Below, piece by piece: positions 1 to 7,455 of a stretch of 27,280 nucleotides of DNA. How positions within the stretch are numbered: the first letter of the stretch is position 1; every line of letters begins with the position of its first letter. The stretch spans positions 1-27,280 of the forward strand of contig JBOHDX010000005.1 in the NCBI GenBank assembly GCA_050700835.1, in the 5' to 3' direction. The stretch is from JBOHDX01 sp050700835. GTDB taxonomy: Bacteria > Actinomycetota > Actinomycetes > Propionibacteriales > Nocardioidaceae. The notes under the pieces were generated by a model. It searched no databases, was not told the origin of the DNA, and saw only the letters and a program-made list of their open reading frames with translations. The translations under genes and the position numbers were made by a program.

Positions 1-1817
1 TCCACGTTGAGCCAGTGCCTGCCGCTGAGACGCTGCAGGAACACGGTGGAACCCTTGTGGTTCGGCACGACCGTGCCGGTGAAGCCGACCCGCGCACCGA
101 GCGGCACCCGCTCACGGCTGACCTGCCGGGTCACCACCGGGGCCACCCCGAGAGCCCGCTGGTTGCTGACCGCACCGAGGTACGGCGCCCCGGCGTACGT
201 CGCCCGATAGACCGTGCTGCGGCCGGGGTTGACCGGGTACGCGAACCGGCCAGACGTGTTGGTGGTGGTGTGACCGAGCAGCTTGTAGGCGCCTCCCGTG
301 GCTAGTCGGGAGAACACCGAGATGAGGCGCCCGGCCACGCTGGCGCGCCGTGACGACACCGACATGGTACCGGTGATCCGGGTGCGCCCGCCATAGCTGA
401 TCGTCGCCGGCCGGTTCAGCGTGAGCCGCGGGCCCATCAGCATCCTGGTGGAGGTCGCGTAGCCGGATGCATTGCGCGCGGTCACCGAGACGCGATAGTC
501 CCGACCGCGGATCAGTCCGGCAAGCGTCGCGGACGTGACGCCTGGGAGCACCCGCATCCGATGGCTGGAAGGGTCGCCGGAGGCGCGGGCGGTCACGGTG
601 TAGCCAGCGAGCGGGGCGTAGGTGTGGAAGCCCACGGGTCGCCACGTCACCTGACTCGACGTGAAGCCGCCAGGCACCCGCAAGCGCGCCGGCGGGTCCG
701 CGTTGCACTTTCCGTTGGGGTTGCTGGTCACCGGCATTGCTACCGGGGTACTAGCCCCTTGTGTTTGAGCCTTGGTCAGCCACCCGGCGTAGCTCACGCT
801 GTTGAGCGTGACCGTGTCCTTGGGGACCCCAGTCCTCCTGATCAGGTTTACCCCGACGTCGAACCGGTTCAGCCCGTCGGCGACCGTGGTCCTGCTCAGC
901 AGGGTGCACATCAGGGTCACATGTGTGGCGACCGCGGGGGTGGCATGGTTGTCAACCTGGACACCGATGTCGCCGTTGGTGCCCTGGATCACCGATTTGA
1001 AGACCGAAACGGCTCCTGCCGTGTCGGCCAGAATTCCAGTCCCGGCCGCTGTGGCGTCCGGCCCGTTGTACTCATTGGTCGCGATGGTGCTCTTGCTGAT
1101 GCTGGCCGCGGCTCCGTTCAGGATCGCCACGCTGGTGGACGGCGCCGTCGCCCCGGTGTCCGACCCGGTGCCAGGTCCGACGTTCAGGACACCTGCAACC
1201 AGGTTGACTGCGCCCTCGACGAGCAGGCCCTTGCCCTGGTAGTTGGAGATCCTGGTGTTGAAGACCTTGACGGTAACCGCGTGAGGGGTTGGTGGCACGT
1301 TGTTGAGGATGTCGATCCCGTCGCCCGAGGATGTTGGGTTCCCCGCTGGCTTACCGTTGATTGTGACCTTCTGGATCAGTCCGTTTGAGTTCGTCAAGCG
1401 GATCGCTGCTGGCGCCACGCTTGTGGCCAACGTGTCATTGATGGTCAGGTTCTTGATCGTGACTGGCAGCAACGGATCTGTGCCGTTGATGCCATCGAAG
1501 ACCGGGCCCGAGAAGGGCCCCGAGGCGGGGTCGTCGGCCGCGAAGATGGTGAATCCGGCCCCGTCGACGATCTGCCCGCTGTTGCCGCCGGCAGTGTTGG
1601 TGGGATCGAGCGTGATCGGCTGCGTGATCGAGCAGTCCTCCACCAGGACCCAGGTGGTGTCACCGTTTGTAGTGAAACTCGGGTTGCAGAGGGGCGGTAG
1701 CGTTGAGGCGTCGGCGACGGCGGCGCTGCTGCTGAGGACGGGTAGCCCGAGCAGGGCGACGGCCCCAGCCGTGAGCACTGCGATCCGCTTGCTGGTGCTG
1801 AGTGTCCTGACGCGCAT
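1..1817 (-). CDS. Secreted beta-helix / Fn3 surface protein, C-terminus beyond the window
   Basis: The frame is open from an ATG at 1817 to the left edge (605 codons, no stop), so the gene is cut by the window. A GGAGGGGAG ribosome site lies just upstream of the ATG. Residues 1 to about 35 are a Sec signal peptide: basic start (MRVRTLSTSKR), hydrophobic core (IAVLTAGAVALLGLPVL), then a small-residue cleavage region (SSAAVADAS). Residues about 45-370 read like a right-handed parallel beta-helix (pectate-lyase-like fold), with recurring short strands such as PVTIKNLTINDT, AVTVKVFNTRISN and ASISKSTIATNE. Residues about 376-457 resemble a fibronectin type III domain. From about 462 there are two Ig-like modules with similar openings (ATISYGGRTRITGTMS, then RVPLGARVGFTGTVV), a type common in actinobacterial surface proteins. 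Its likely role is an extracellular or wall-associated polysaccharide-binding or adhesive protein; no catalytic residues could be assigned. It is less GC-rich than its neighbours. Confidence 0.8.
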   Translation of the reverse strand, partial: MRVRTLSTSKRIAVLTAGAVALLGLPVLSSSAAVADASTLPPLCNPSFTTNGDTTWVLVEDCSITQPITLDPTNTAGGNSGQIVDGAGFTIFAADDPASGPFSGPVFDGINGTDPLLPVTIKNLTINDTLATSVAPAAIRLTNSNGLIQKVTINGKPAGNPTSSGDGIDILNNVPPTPHAVTVKVFNTRISNYQGKGLLVEGAVNLVAGVLNVGPGTGSDTGATAPSTSVAILNGAAASISKSTIATNEYNGPDATAAGTGILADTAGAVSVFKSVIQGTNGDIGVQVDNHATPAVATHVTLMCTLLSRTTVADGLNRFDVGVNLIRRTGVPKDTVTLNSVSYAGWLTKAQTQGASTPVAMPVTSNPNGKCNADPPARLRVPGGFTSSQVTWRPVGFHTYAPLAGYTVTARASGDPSSHRMRVLPGVTSATLAGLIRGRDYRVSVTARNASGYATSTRMLMGPRLTLNRPATISYGGRTRITGTMSVSSRRASVAGRLISVFSRLATGGAYKLLGHTTTNTSGRFAYPVNPGRSTVYRATYAGAPYLGAVSNQRALGVAPVVTRQVSRERVPLGARVGFTGTVVPNHKGSTVFLQRLSGRHWLNV

Positions 1818-1887
1818 CGCCGCGCTCCCCTCCGTGAGCCCCCGGACCGGACGCCCGAGACGGCTTTCGAGAGCATCGTGCGACTGC

Positions 1888-1916
1888 ACCGGAGAATTCC
1901 GCAGCGAATTCCCGGT
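1888..1916 (-). promoter_or_regulatory. Inverted repeat in the 5' leader of the surface-protein gene
   Basis: Arms ACCGGAGAATTC (1888-1899) and GAATTCCCGGT (1906-1916) pair with one bulged base around a 6-nt loop, about 70 nt upstream of the ATG at 1817. It could be an RNA hairpin in the mRNA leader or an operator. It matches no riboswitch consensus that I know. Confidence 0.35.
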
Positions 1917-1964
1917 AATTTCCAAGTCTTTAGGAAGTCACGATTTCGGAGCGTGTTCAGTGGC

Positions 1965-2006
1965 ATACTTAAAGTGAGCGGTGGATAGCACTAATTCGTA
2001 CTATCC
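1965..2006 (-). promoter_or_regulatory. Possible promoter and palindromic operator of the surface-protein gene
   Basis: On the minus strand an AT-rich TAAGTAT (1971-1965) resembles a -10 box. About a dozen bases upstream of it is a palindrome, GGATAG...CTATCC (1983-2006), with inner AC/GT pairs and a single mismatch. The palindrome lies where a regulator would overlap or abut the -35 region. The implied 5' UTR is about 140 nt. No clear -35 hexamer is visible, so this is tentative. Confidence 0.3.
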
Positions 2007-2381
2007 CGCGATATTTGCCGATAACACCTCGACCGCGAATCGCCCCAGAAACGGCGCGAAGCCCACCGCTCTTCGAACCGACTCGCGACTCGCTGGAGAC
2101 GAGCAACGCGCCGTTGTCTGATGAGCGACGGGCTTCGAGCTGTTGCCACCCCTTCCCACGTCGGCCGGTCACGCTCCGCTGTCGCGAGACCTGGAACGAG
2201 GGTCTTCGTACCTGCGGTGACTCACCCAGCCGGGCGAGGGTGGTGCAATGGTGGGACCCGCCGAGCCTGCCTAGCCGCACCCACCCTGTCAACCCGGCGC
2301 TGACCTGCATGGACGCGCCGTTTGTGCAGGTCACGGCGCGAACCGTTCAGCCCAAGTTTCTATGGCGTTTTCCGAGCCCTT

Positions 2382-2406
2382 CGGCGTGTCGGGACGCGAC
2401 ACGCCG
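2382..2406 (-). terminator. Terminator-like hairpin after kal
   Basis: Perfect 10-bp arms CGGCGTGTCG (2382-2391) and CGACACGCCG (2397-2406) enclose a 5-nt loop, starting 10 nt past the kal stop. There is no U-tract on the minus-strand transcript, which is common for actinobacterial terminators. It probably ends the kamD-kamE-kal transcript. Confidence 0.5.
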
Positions 2407-2416
2407 ACCGGGGCCG

Positions 2417-2821
2417 CTAGCCGCGCGCCGGCACCACCACGGTGCCTGTCGCGGTCACCGCCAGGACCGGCTCCGACAGCACCGACGACGCCGACGTGGG
2501 CTCCCCCGCCCCGCCCCGGCAGACCACGCGAGCCGCCAGCGCCAGGTCCCGGCTGCGGGTGCCCACCCGCGACACGGTTGCGGTCACTTCGACCACGTCA
2601 CCGGCCCGGACCGGCGCCATGAATTGCACGTCGGAATACGACGCAAACAGACCTTCGTCACCATCGGTACGAATGCATACTTCTGTCGCCACGTCCCCGA
2701 ACAATCCGAGCACGTAGGCGCCGTCGACGAGGTTTCCGGCGTAGTGCGCATGGGAGTAAGGGACGTACCGGCGTTGGGTCACCGTCAGGCCGAGCCGCCG
2801 GTCCCCGGGGGTCTCGCTCAC
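2417..2821 (-). CDS. kal: 3-aminobutyryl-CoA ammonia-lyase (hotdog fold)
   Basis: The 134-residue product is a small hotdog-fold protein of the size expected for Kal, which removes ammonia from L-3-aminobutyryl-CoA to give crotonyl-CoA in the lysine fermentation pathway. The N-terminal part carries a YSHAHYAGNLVDG segment followed by the GDVATE...DGDEGLFASY region. Next comes the typical hotdog strand VQFMAPVRAGDVVEVTATV, then a C-terminal VLAVTATGTVVVP strand. Start and context: the GTG start overlaps the kamE stop by 4 nt (GTGA), so it is translationally coupled to the aminomutase. The assignment rests largely on this linkage, since hotdog thioesterases and dehydratases look similar by eye. 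A hairpin just past the stop suggests it is the last gene of the operon. Confidence 0.82.
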   Translation of the reverse strand: MSETPGDRRLGLTVTQRRYVPYSHAHYAGNLVDGAYVLGLFGDVATEVCIRTDGDEGLFASYSDVQFMAPVRAGDVVEVTATVSRVGTRSRDLALAARVVCRGGAGEPTSASSVLSEPVLAVTATGTVVVPARG

Positions 2822-3765
2822 GCGCTTCTCCCGGGCCCCAGCGGACTCGTCGGCGCAGTTGTGACGGCCCGGCCGTTGGTGACCAGCTCGGACACCAGGT
2901 AGCTGGCGACGTCGGCCGGCGTGCTGCCCCGGGAGAACACCCGGTCGACGCCGAGCTCGCCGGCCATCGCCTCGGAGAAGCGTGGCCCGCCGACGATCAG
3001 CAGCGGCCGGCTGTCGGCCGGATAGGCCTCGCGGAACGCCGCGGACATCTCCTTGGTGTTGAGGACGTGCGCGTCGCGCTGGCTCACCACCTGGGACACC
3101 AGCACCGCGTCGGCGCTCTCGGCCTGGGCCCGTTGCACCAGCCGGGGCACGGACACCTGGGCGCCGAGATTGACCACCCGCAGCTCGCGGTAGTACTCGA
3201 GCCCCTTCTCGCCCGCGAAGCCCTTGACGTTGAGGATCGCGTCGATGCCGACCGTGTGGGCGTCGGTGCCGATGCAGCCGCCCACGACCGTCAGCCGGCG
3301 GCCCAGACCCTTGCGTACGGCGAGGTTGACGTCCTTGGGGGTCAGCAGCGGGTAGCCCCGCTCGACCACGGTCACCTGCGCCACGTCGACCAGGTGGCTG
3401 ACCCGGCCGTACACCACGAAGAAGGTGAAGTCGGGGCCCATCGCCTTGGCGTGGACGACCAGGGCGGGGTCCAGGCCCATCTTGGCGGCGAGCTGGGCGG
3501 CGGCGCCTTCGGCGAGCTTGCCGGCGGGCATGGGGAGGGTGAAGGAGACCTGGACCATGCCGTCGCCGGTGGTGTCGCCGTAGGGGCGGAGGATGCGTTG
3601 GTCTCCTGTGGTTGCCTTGGCTGCGGTGGCCGGGCTCTGCGGTGGGGGTGGGCCGTCCAACCGGCCTCGCTCCTTCGTCGCTCGGCTGCCAGGCCCATCC
3701 ACGGACGGCCCACCCCCACCGCGCCGCCCTTTCTCAGGCTCCCCGGCGTCGGGGCGGGGGGTCAT
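2818..3765 (-). CDS. kamE: Lysine 5,6-aminomutase beta subunit (B12/PLP-binding) with an inserted N-terminal segment
   Basis: This is the small subunit of adenosylcobalamin- and PLP-dependent lysine 5,6-aminomutase, which moves the terminal amino group of lysine or beta-lysine. The conserved core starts near residue 58 (ILRPYGDTTGDGMVQVSFT). The cobalamin motif DxHxxG is D168-A-H170-T-V-G173. The lysine 11 residues after that His (K181, in NVKGF) matches the PLP Schiff-base lysine of the clostridial enzyme by spacing. The Rossmann-like C-terminal domain includes LLIVGGPRFSEAMAGELGVD. The start ATG at 3765 overlaps the kamD stop (ATGA). At 315 residues it is longer than the roughly 260 of clostridial KamE. 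The excess is a Gly/Pro/Arg-rich segment (about residues 12-55) whose DNA contains an 84-bp palindromic element in frame. The segment is probably disordered and lies outside the cofactor domain. Confidence 0.92.
   Translation of the reverse strand: MTPRPDAGEPEKGRRGGGGPSVDGPGSRATKERGRLDGPPPPQSPATAAKATTGDQRILRPYGDTTGDGMVQVSFTLPMPAGKLAEGAAAQLAAKMGLDPALVVHAKAMGPDFTFFVVYGRVSHLVDVAQVTVVERGYPLLTPKDVNLAVRKGLGRRLTVVGGCIGTDAHTVGIDAILNVKGFAGEKGLEYYRELRVVNLGAQVSVPRLVQRAQAESADAVLVSQVVSQRDAHVLNTKEMSAAFREAYPADSRPLLIVGGPRFSEAMAGELGVDRVFSRGSTPADVASYLVSELVTNGRAVTTAPTSPLGPGRSA
3639..3722. repeat. 84-bp palindromic element inside kamE
   Basis: The 20-bp arm GCGGTGGGGGTGGGCCGTCC (3639-3658) is repeated as its exact reverse complement at 3703-3722, with 44 bp between. 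The total, 84 bp, is exactly 28 codons. It encodes KamE residues 15-43, which fall in the extension that shorter KamE proteins lack. Its layout resembles a REP-like or palindromic mobile element inserted in frame. No second copy was seen in this window. Confidence 0.75.
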
Positions 3766-5345
3766 GGGTGCTCCAGGAGGGGCTGGGCGGGGTTGGCGTA
3801 GTCGGAGGCCTTGCGTTCGACGCCGTCGAGGCCACGGCCGGCGTCGGCGGGCCGCTTCATCAGGCCGAAGGTGCCGTCGGCGATGGCGTCCAGCAGGCCG
3901 TGGTCGTGGTCGACGATCTGCTCCAGCAGGTCGATGCTCTCGGCCAGCACCTGGCGGGCGCGGTTGGCGATGAAGCCGTCCGGCTCGGGGCGGAAGTCGT
4001 CGCCGAGGTTGCCGCAGGCGTTCAGGACGTACCGGACGTTCTGCAGGGCGAGGTCGCGGTCGGCCAGCCACGGGGTGACGACCGCCTCGGTCATCATGCC
4101 GACCAGCAGGATGTCTTGACCGGTCATGGCGCCGGCGAGGTTGAAGAAGCCGTCCAGGAGGTAGCCGCGGAACACGTCACCGGTCATGTGCCGGGTGGGC
4201 GGCATCCACTTCAGCGGGGCGTCCGGGAACAGCTGCCGGGCGAGCAGGGCGTGGGCCAGCTCGAGCCGGAAGCTGTCGGGTACGTCCGGGTTGATCTCGA
4301 AGGCGTGGCCCAGGCCGAGCTGCCAGTCGGCGAGGCCGGCCTCCTTGGCGAAGTACTCGTTCAGCAGCTGGCTGACCGTGACCGTGTGCGCGGCGTCGAC
4401 CGCGTCGGCGGTGGTGAGGTAGTTGTCCTCGCCGGTGTTGATGATGATGCCCGCCCGCGCGTGGATCTGCCTGCTGAAGCGCTGGTCGACGAATGTCCGG
4501 ACCGGGTTGATGTCGCGGAACAAGATGCCGTACATCGAGTCGTTCAACATCATGTCGAGACGTTCGAGGCCAGCGAGCGCAGCGATCTCGGGCATGCACA
4601 GGCCGGAGGCATAGTTGGTCAGCCGGACGTACCGACCGAGCTCGGCGCTGGTCTCGTCGAGGGCAGCCCGCATCAGCCGGAAGTTCTCCTGCGTGGCGTA
4701 CGTCCCGGCGAACCCCTCGCGGGTGGCGCCTTCTGGCACGAAGTCGAGCAGGGACTGGCCGGTGGACCGGATCACCGCGATGACGTCGGCGCCCGCACGC
4801 GCGGCAGCCTGGGCCTGCGGGATGTCCTCGTAGATGTCGCCGGTGGCCACGATCAGATAGATCCAGGGCTTGCGGGGTGCGTCGCCCCACCGCTTGATCA
4901 GCCGCTCGCGCTCGCGGCGGCGGGTGTCGACCCGGCGGATCCCGTGGCCCACCTGCTTCTTGGCCGCGGCGAGTGCACGGATCCGGCCGCGCCCGTCTGG
5001 GATGCGGAACCGGACCGACCCGACAGCCGCCTTCTGGGCCAGCTCCGCAAGGTCGGACGCCTCGTCGCGCAGCAGCGCGTCCCAGACGGGCACCGAGACG
5101 CCGTGCGCGATCCCGACGTCGCCGAGGACCGCATCCACCAGCCGGTTGACCCACGGGGTGCCTTCGGGGTCGGCGCCGGACAGACCCGCCAGGCGCAGCG
5201 TGGCGCGTTCGACCGACACGGTGGTGTGCTGCTGGGCCAGCCTGACGATCGGCCGGCCGGCCCTGCGGGCCAGGGCGCGGGCCGTGCGGACCGTGCGGGG
5301 ATCGAGGTCGAGCTTGTCGGCACGACGACGGGCGCGGGCGGCCAC
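3762..5345 (-). CDS. kamD: Lysine 5,6-aminomutase alpha subunit (TIM barrel)
   Basis: This is the large subunit of the B12/PLP aminomutase; with KamE it converts D-lysine or L-beta-lysine to the 5-amino isomer. The product, about 527 residues, is close to the clostridial KamD length. Recognisable conserved blocks are KPWIYLIVATGDIYEDIPQA, ADVIAVIRSTGQSLLDFVPE, GTYATQENFRLMRAALDE, YASGLCMPEIA, AGIIINTGEDNY, KWMPPTRHMTGD and QDILLVGMMTEA. The GTG at 5345 is chosen because a GGAG ribosome site sits 6 nt upstream. The TTG at 5351 would directly abut that site. The stop overlaps the kamE start by 4 nt, so the two subunits should be made in balance. An 89-bp gap with a -10-like box separates it from the upstream amidohydrolase gene, so kamD-kamE-kal may have its own promoter. 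Confidence 0.93.
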   Translation of the reverse strand: MAARARRRADKLDLDPRTVRTARALARRAGRPIVRLAQQHTTVSVERATLRLAGLSGADPEGTPWVNRLVDAVLGDVGIAHGVSVPVWDALLRDEASDLAELAQKAAVGSVRFRIPDGRGRIRALAAAKKQVGHGIRRVDTRRRERERLIKRWGDAPRKPWIYLIVATGDIYEDIPQAQAAARAGADVIAVIRSTGQSLLDFVPEGATREGFAGTYATQENFRLMRAALDETSAELGRYVRLTNYASGLCMPEIAALAGLERLDMMLNDSMYGILFRDINPVRTFVDQRFSRQIHARAGIIINTGEDNYLTTADAVDAAHTVTVSQLLNEYFAKEAGLADWQLGLGHAFEINPDVPDSFRLELAHALLARQLFPDAPLKWMPPTRHMTGDVFRGYLLDGFFNLAGAMTGQDILLVGMMTEAVVTPWLADRDLALQNVRYVLNACGNLGDDFRPEPDGFIANRARQVLAESIDLLEQIVDHDHGLLDAIADGTFGLMKRPADAGRGLDGVERKASDYANPAQPLLEHP

Positions 5346-5370
5346 GGGCAACTCCGAAAAAGGATCTGCG

Positions 5371-5387
5371 GTGAGGCCTTCACGTTA
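5371..5387 (-). promoter_or_regulatory. Possible -10 box and operator upstream of kamD
   Basis: On the minus strand, TAACGT (5387-5382) resembles an actinobacterial -10 hexamer. It runs into the near-palindrome GTGAAGGCCTCAC (5383-5371), where a repressor could bind. No clear -35 box is visible and no cobalamin-riboswitch features were recognised, although the enzyme needs B12. Confidence 0.3.
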
Positions 5388-5434
5388 GCGCAGCATCTCC
5401 GCCCGATCTTCGGTCCGGCAAGCCAACCTGGTGC

Positions 5435-6976
5435 TCAGGCGTTGAAGATCGTGCGTCCGTCCACGACGGTGCGTGTGCATCTCGGGGCGGCCTCGGCCCC
5501 GGACAGCGTGGGGAGTCCGCCGTGAAGGTCTTCGGCGTCGTCCCAGACCGAGTACGTCGCGGGGGCGCCGGGCACCAGGGTGCCGGCGTCGTCGTGGCCA
5601 GCGGCCTGCCAGCCGCCGCGGGTGTGGGCGGCGAACGCCGCAGCCGTGGCGAGCCGTGCGCCCTCGTGGTGGTGCCGGACGGCACCCCGGACGCCGCCCC
5701 ACGGGTCGAGCGGGGTCACCGGCGAGTCGGAGCCGAACGCGAGCACGACCCCCTCGGCCGCCATCGCGGCGAACGGGTTGGCGCGGATGGCCCGGCTGGA
5801 GCCGAGCCGCTGGGCGTACATGCCGGACGTACCGCCCCAGGCGGCGTCGAAGGCCGGCTGGACGCTGGCGACGACGCCCAGCCGGGCCATCGTGGTGATC
5901 AGATCCGGATCGATCAGCTCCACGTGCTCGAGCCGGTGCCGCGCTGACCTGAACGCGTCCACCCCGACGTCACGCGCAGCGTCGGCCATGCCCTCGACCG
6001 CGGCTCGGACGCCGCGGTCGCCGATGCAGTGGAACCCGGCCTGCAGACCGGCGCGAGTGCAGGCGGCCACGTGGGCGGCCACCTGGTGCCGGTCGAGGTA
6101 GGCGTGCCCGGCGTGGCCGGGGGCGTCGTCGTAGTCGGACTCGAGGGCCGCCGTCCGGGAGCCGAACGCACCGTCGGTGCACAGGTCGCCGGCGGCTCCT
6201 CGGCAGCCCGTCGCCTGCGCGGTGGCGATGCCCTCGTCGCCGAGCTCGCCCCAGTAGCCGATCACCGTCGGCAGCGGTTCCTGCGTACCCAGCTCCTTGA
6301 TCACGGCGAAGTCGACCGGGCTGCTGATGTGCGGTGCGCCCAACTCGTGGACGCAGCCGATCCCGGCGGCTGCCGCGTGCCGCAGTGCGGCCGCGAGGGC
6401 CTCGCGCCGTTGGCCGCTGGTGACCAGCGCGTGGGCCGCGGCGCGGGCGACGTGGTGCGCGTCCCGTTCGACCCGGCCGGTGCCGTCCCAACCCGGCGCC
6501 TGTTGTACACCGGTGGCTCGCGTTGCCAGAGCGGTCGAGATCAGCGCGGAGTGGCCGTCCACCCGGGAGAGGTAGGCCGGCCGGTCCCCCACAGCCCTGT
6601 CCACCTCGTCACCGGTCGGGGGACGAGCCTCCGGCCACCCGGTCTCGTCCCAGCCGAATCCGAGCAGCACGGCGGCGGTGCTGGTGGCCGCGAACCTGTG
6701 CAGCCGGTCCAGCGCCTCGGTCAGGCCGGCCGCGCCGGCAAGGTCGAGGCTCTGCAAGCTGAGCCCGGTCTGGGCCAGGTGCACGTGCGCATCCACGAAC
6801 GCGGGGGTGACCAACGCCCCGTGCAGTCGCACGACGTCGTCGGCGGTGTCCTGGTGTTGGTCGGCGACCGCGTCGTCACCGACCCACGTGACGAGTCCGT
6901 GCGCCACGCCCATCGCGGTGGCGCCGGCGTACCCGGGCGCGAGGATGTGCCCCCCTCGCAGCACCGTCATCGTCAT
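5435..6976 (-). CDS. YtcJ-like metal-dependent amidohydrolase
   Basis: The 513-residue product has the layout of the Amidohydro_3/YtcJ branch of the amidohydrolase superfamily. An N-terminal beta-sandwich strand comes first (VLRGGHILAP). The HxH metal motif follows in FVDAHVHLAQ (H64, H66). Later blocks typical of the family are GAFGSRTAALESDYDD, GFHCIGDRGVRAAVEG (His), RHRLEHVELI (His) and the catalytic-Asp region LAFGSDSPVTPLDPW. The composite site closes with PATYSVWD and a C-terminal beta strand. Substrates of YtcJ-like enzymes are mostly unknown; they hydrolyse C-N bonds of amides or cyclic amides. Its place between kdd and kamD suggests it might release lysine or a derivative from an amide or lactam, but that is inference. 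There is no lysine-degradation enzyme of this family that I can name. An AGAGGA site precedes the ATG at 6976; a second ATG lies 6 nt in. Confidence 0.85.
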   Translation of the reverse strand: MTMTVLRGGHILAPGYAGATAMGVAHGLVTWVGDDAVADQHQDTADDVVRLHGALVTPAFVDAHVHLAQTGLSLQSLDLAGAAGLTEALDRLHRFAATSTAAVLLGFGWDETGWPEARPPTGDEVDRAVGDRPAYLSRVDGHSALISTALATRATGVQQAPGWDGTGRVERDAHHVARAAAHALVTSGQRREALAAALRHAAAAGIGCVHELGAPHISSPVDFAVIKELGTQEPLPTVIGYWGELGDEGIATAQATGCRGAAGDLCTDGAFGSRTAALESDYDDAPGHAGHAYLDRHQVAAHVAACTRAGLQAGFHCIGDRGVRAAVEGMADAARDVGVDAFRSARHRLEHVELIDPDLITTMARLGVVASVQPAFDAAWGGTSGMYAQRLGSSRAIRANPFAAMAAEGVVLAFGSDSPVTPLDPWGGVRGAVRHHHEGARLATAAAFAAHTRGGWQAAGHDDAGTLVPGAPATYSVWDDAEDLHGGLPTLSGAEAAPRCTRTVVDGRTIFNA

Positions 6977-7455
6977 GCGCCCATCCTCTCGTGTCCATGT
7001 TCATCCCCCTCCCCAACCCCGTATGCGGCGATGCCGTCATGGTCCGCTGCCGCCACGGTCCGCTGCCGCCCTGGCCTTCACCCCTACCCGCCATCCGACA
7101 GTTACGCACCCCCGGTCCCATACCCCTACGCGCGATCCGACAGTTACGCACCCCCGGCGCGGAAGTTGCGCAGTTAGGCACCAGCGCACGGCCGCAGAGT
7201 GGTGCGGTTGTGCGCAGCGTCGCCAAGCACCGCGGCGGCGTGGTGCCGAAGTGCGCACTACCACCGCTGAATCGGTCCGACCGGCGACCCGACGTGGACG
7301 CCCTAAGGTCCGAACCCACAAGAGTGCGCAACTGTCGGATGGCGCGTAGGGGTAAGGGACCGGAGGGTGTGCGTAACTGTCGGATCGCGCAGTAGGGGCA
7401 GGGGCCGCGGGTATAGCGCGAGGGGTGGGCGGGGCGGGGTTGGCGCCGGGGAGGG
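6977..7455. other. 479-bp intergenic region filled with repeats
   Basis: It separates kdd from the amidohydrolase gene. No gene was recognised; open frames on both strands consist of repeated, His/Arg/Pro-rich translations of the repeats. Apart from the four-copy inverted cluster (7081-7403), there is a near-perfect tandem 15-mer, GGTCCGCTGCCGCC plus one base, at 7040-7054 and 7056-7070. Confidence 0.6.
7081..7403. repeat. Four-copy inverted repeat cluster (core ATCCGACAGTTACGCACCC)
   Basis: Two direct copies, about 39 bp each, lie at 7081-7119 and 7123-7161: CCCCTAC, then a variable 4-5 bases, then ATCCGACAGTTACGCACCCC. Two inverted copies follow at 7324-7361 (GTGCGCAACTGTCGGATGG...) and 7362-7403 (GTGTGCGTAACTGTCGGATC...). 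About 160 bp of unrelated sequence lies between the pairs, with partial copies at its edges (AAGTTGCGCAGTTAGGCAC and GAAGTGCGCAC). A transcript could fold the outer pairs into a long stem. It lies between genes reading the same way, so it could attenuate or stabilise the mRNA, or be a MITE-like remnant. Confidence 0.75.

Larger units (their letters stand above)
1818..2416. other. 599-bp non-coding region between the surface-protein gene and kal
   Basis: No convincing gene was found. Short open frames on both strands (for example 1969-2334 minus) have Arg/Ser-rich, low-complexity translations typical of GC-rich shadow frames. The part near the surface-protein gene (1880-2010) is clearly more AT-rich and holds two inverted repeats and a possible promoter, listed separately. 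The kal-proximal end holds a terminator-like hairpin. Nothing was recognised between about 2010 and 2380. Confidence 0.6.

Noticed and set aside
2015..2902. 295-codon plus-strand open frame over the intergenic region and kal
   Set aside because: It overlaps kal antisense, has no ribosome site, and its translation is Arg/Pro/His-rich without domain features.
5346..5434. Cobalamin riboswitch upstream of kamD
   Set aside because: The enzyme needs B12, but the gap is only 89 bp and no B12-box consensus (GCCACTG-type) could be seen.
3612..5525. 637-codon plus-strand open frame opposite kamE and kamD
   Set aside because: It is the antisense shadow of two clearly recognised genes, with Val/Gly/Asp-rich translation and no recognisable domain.
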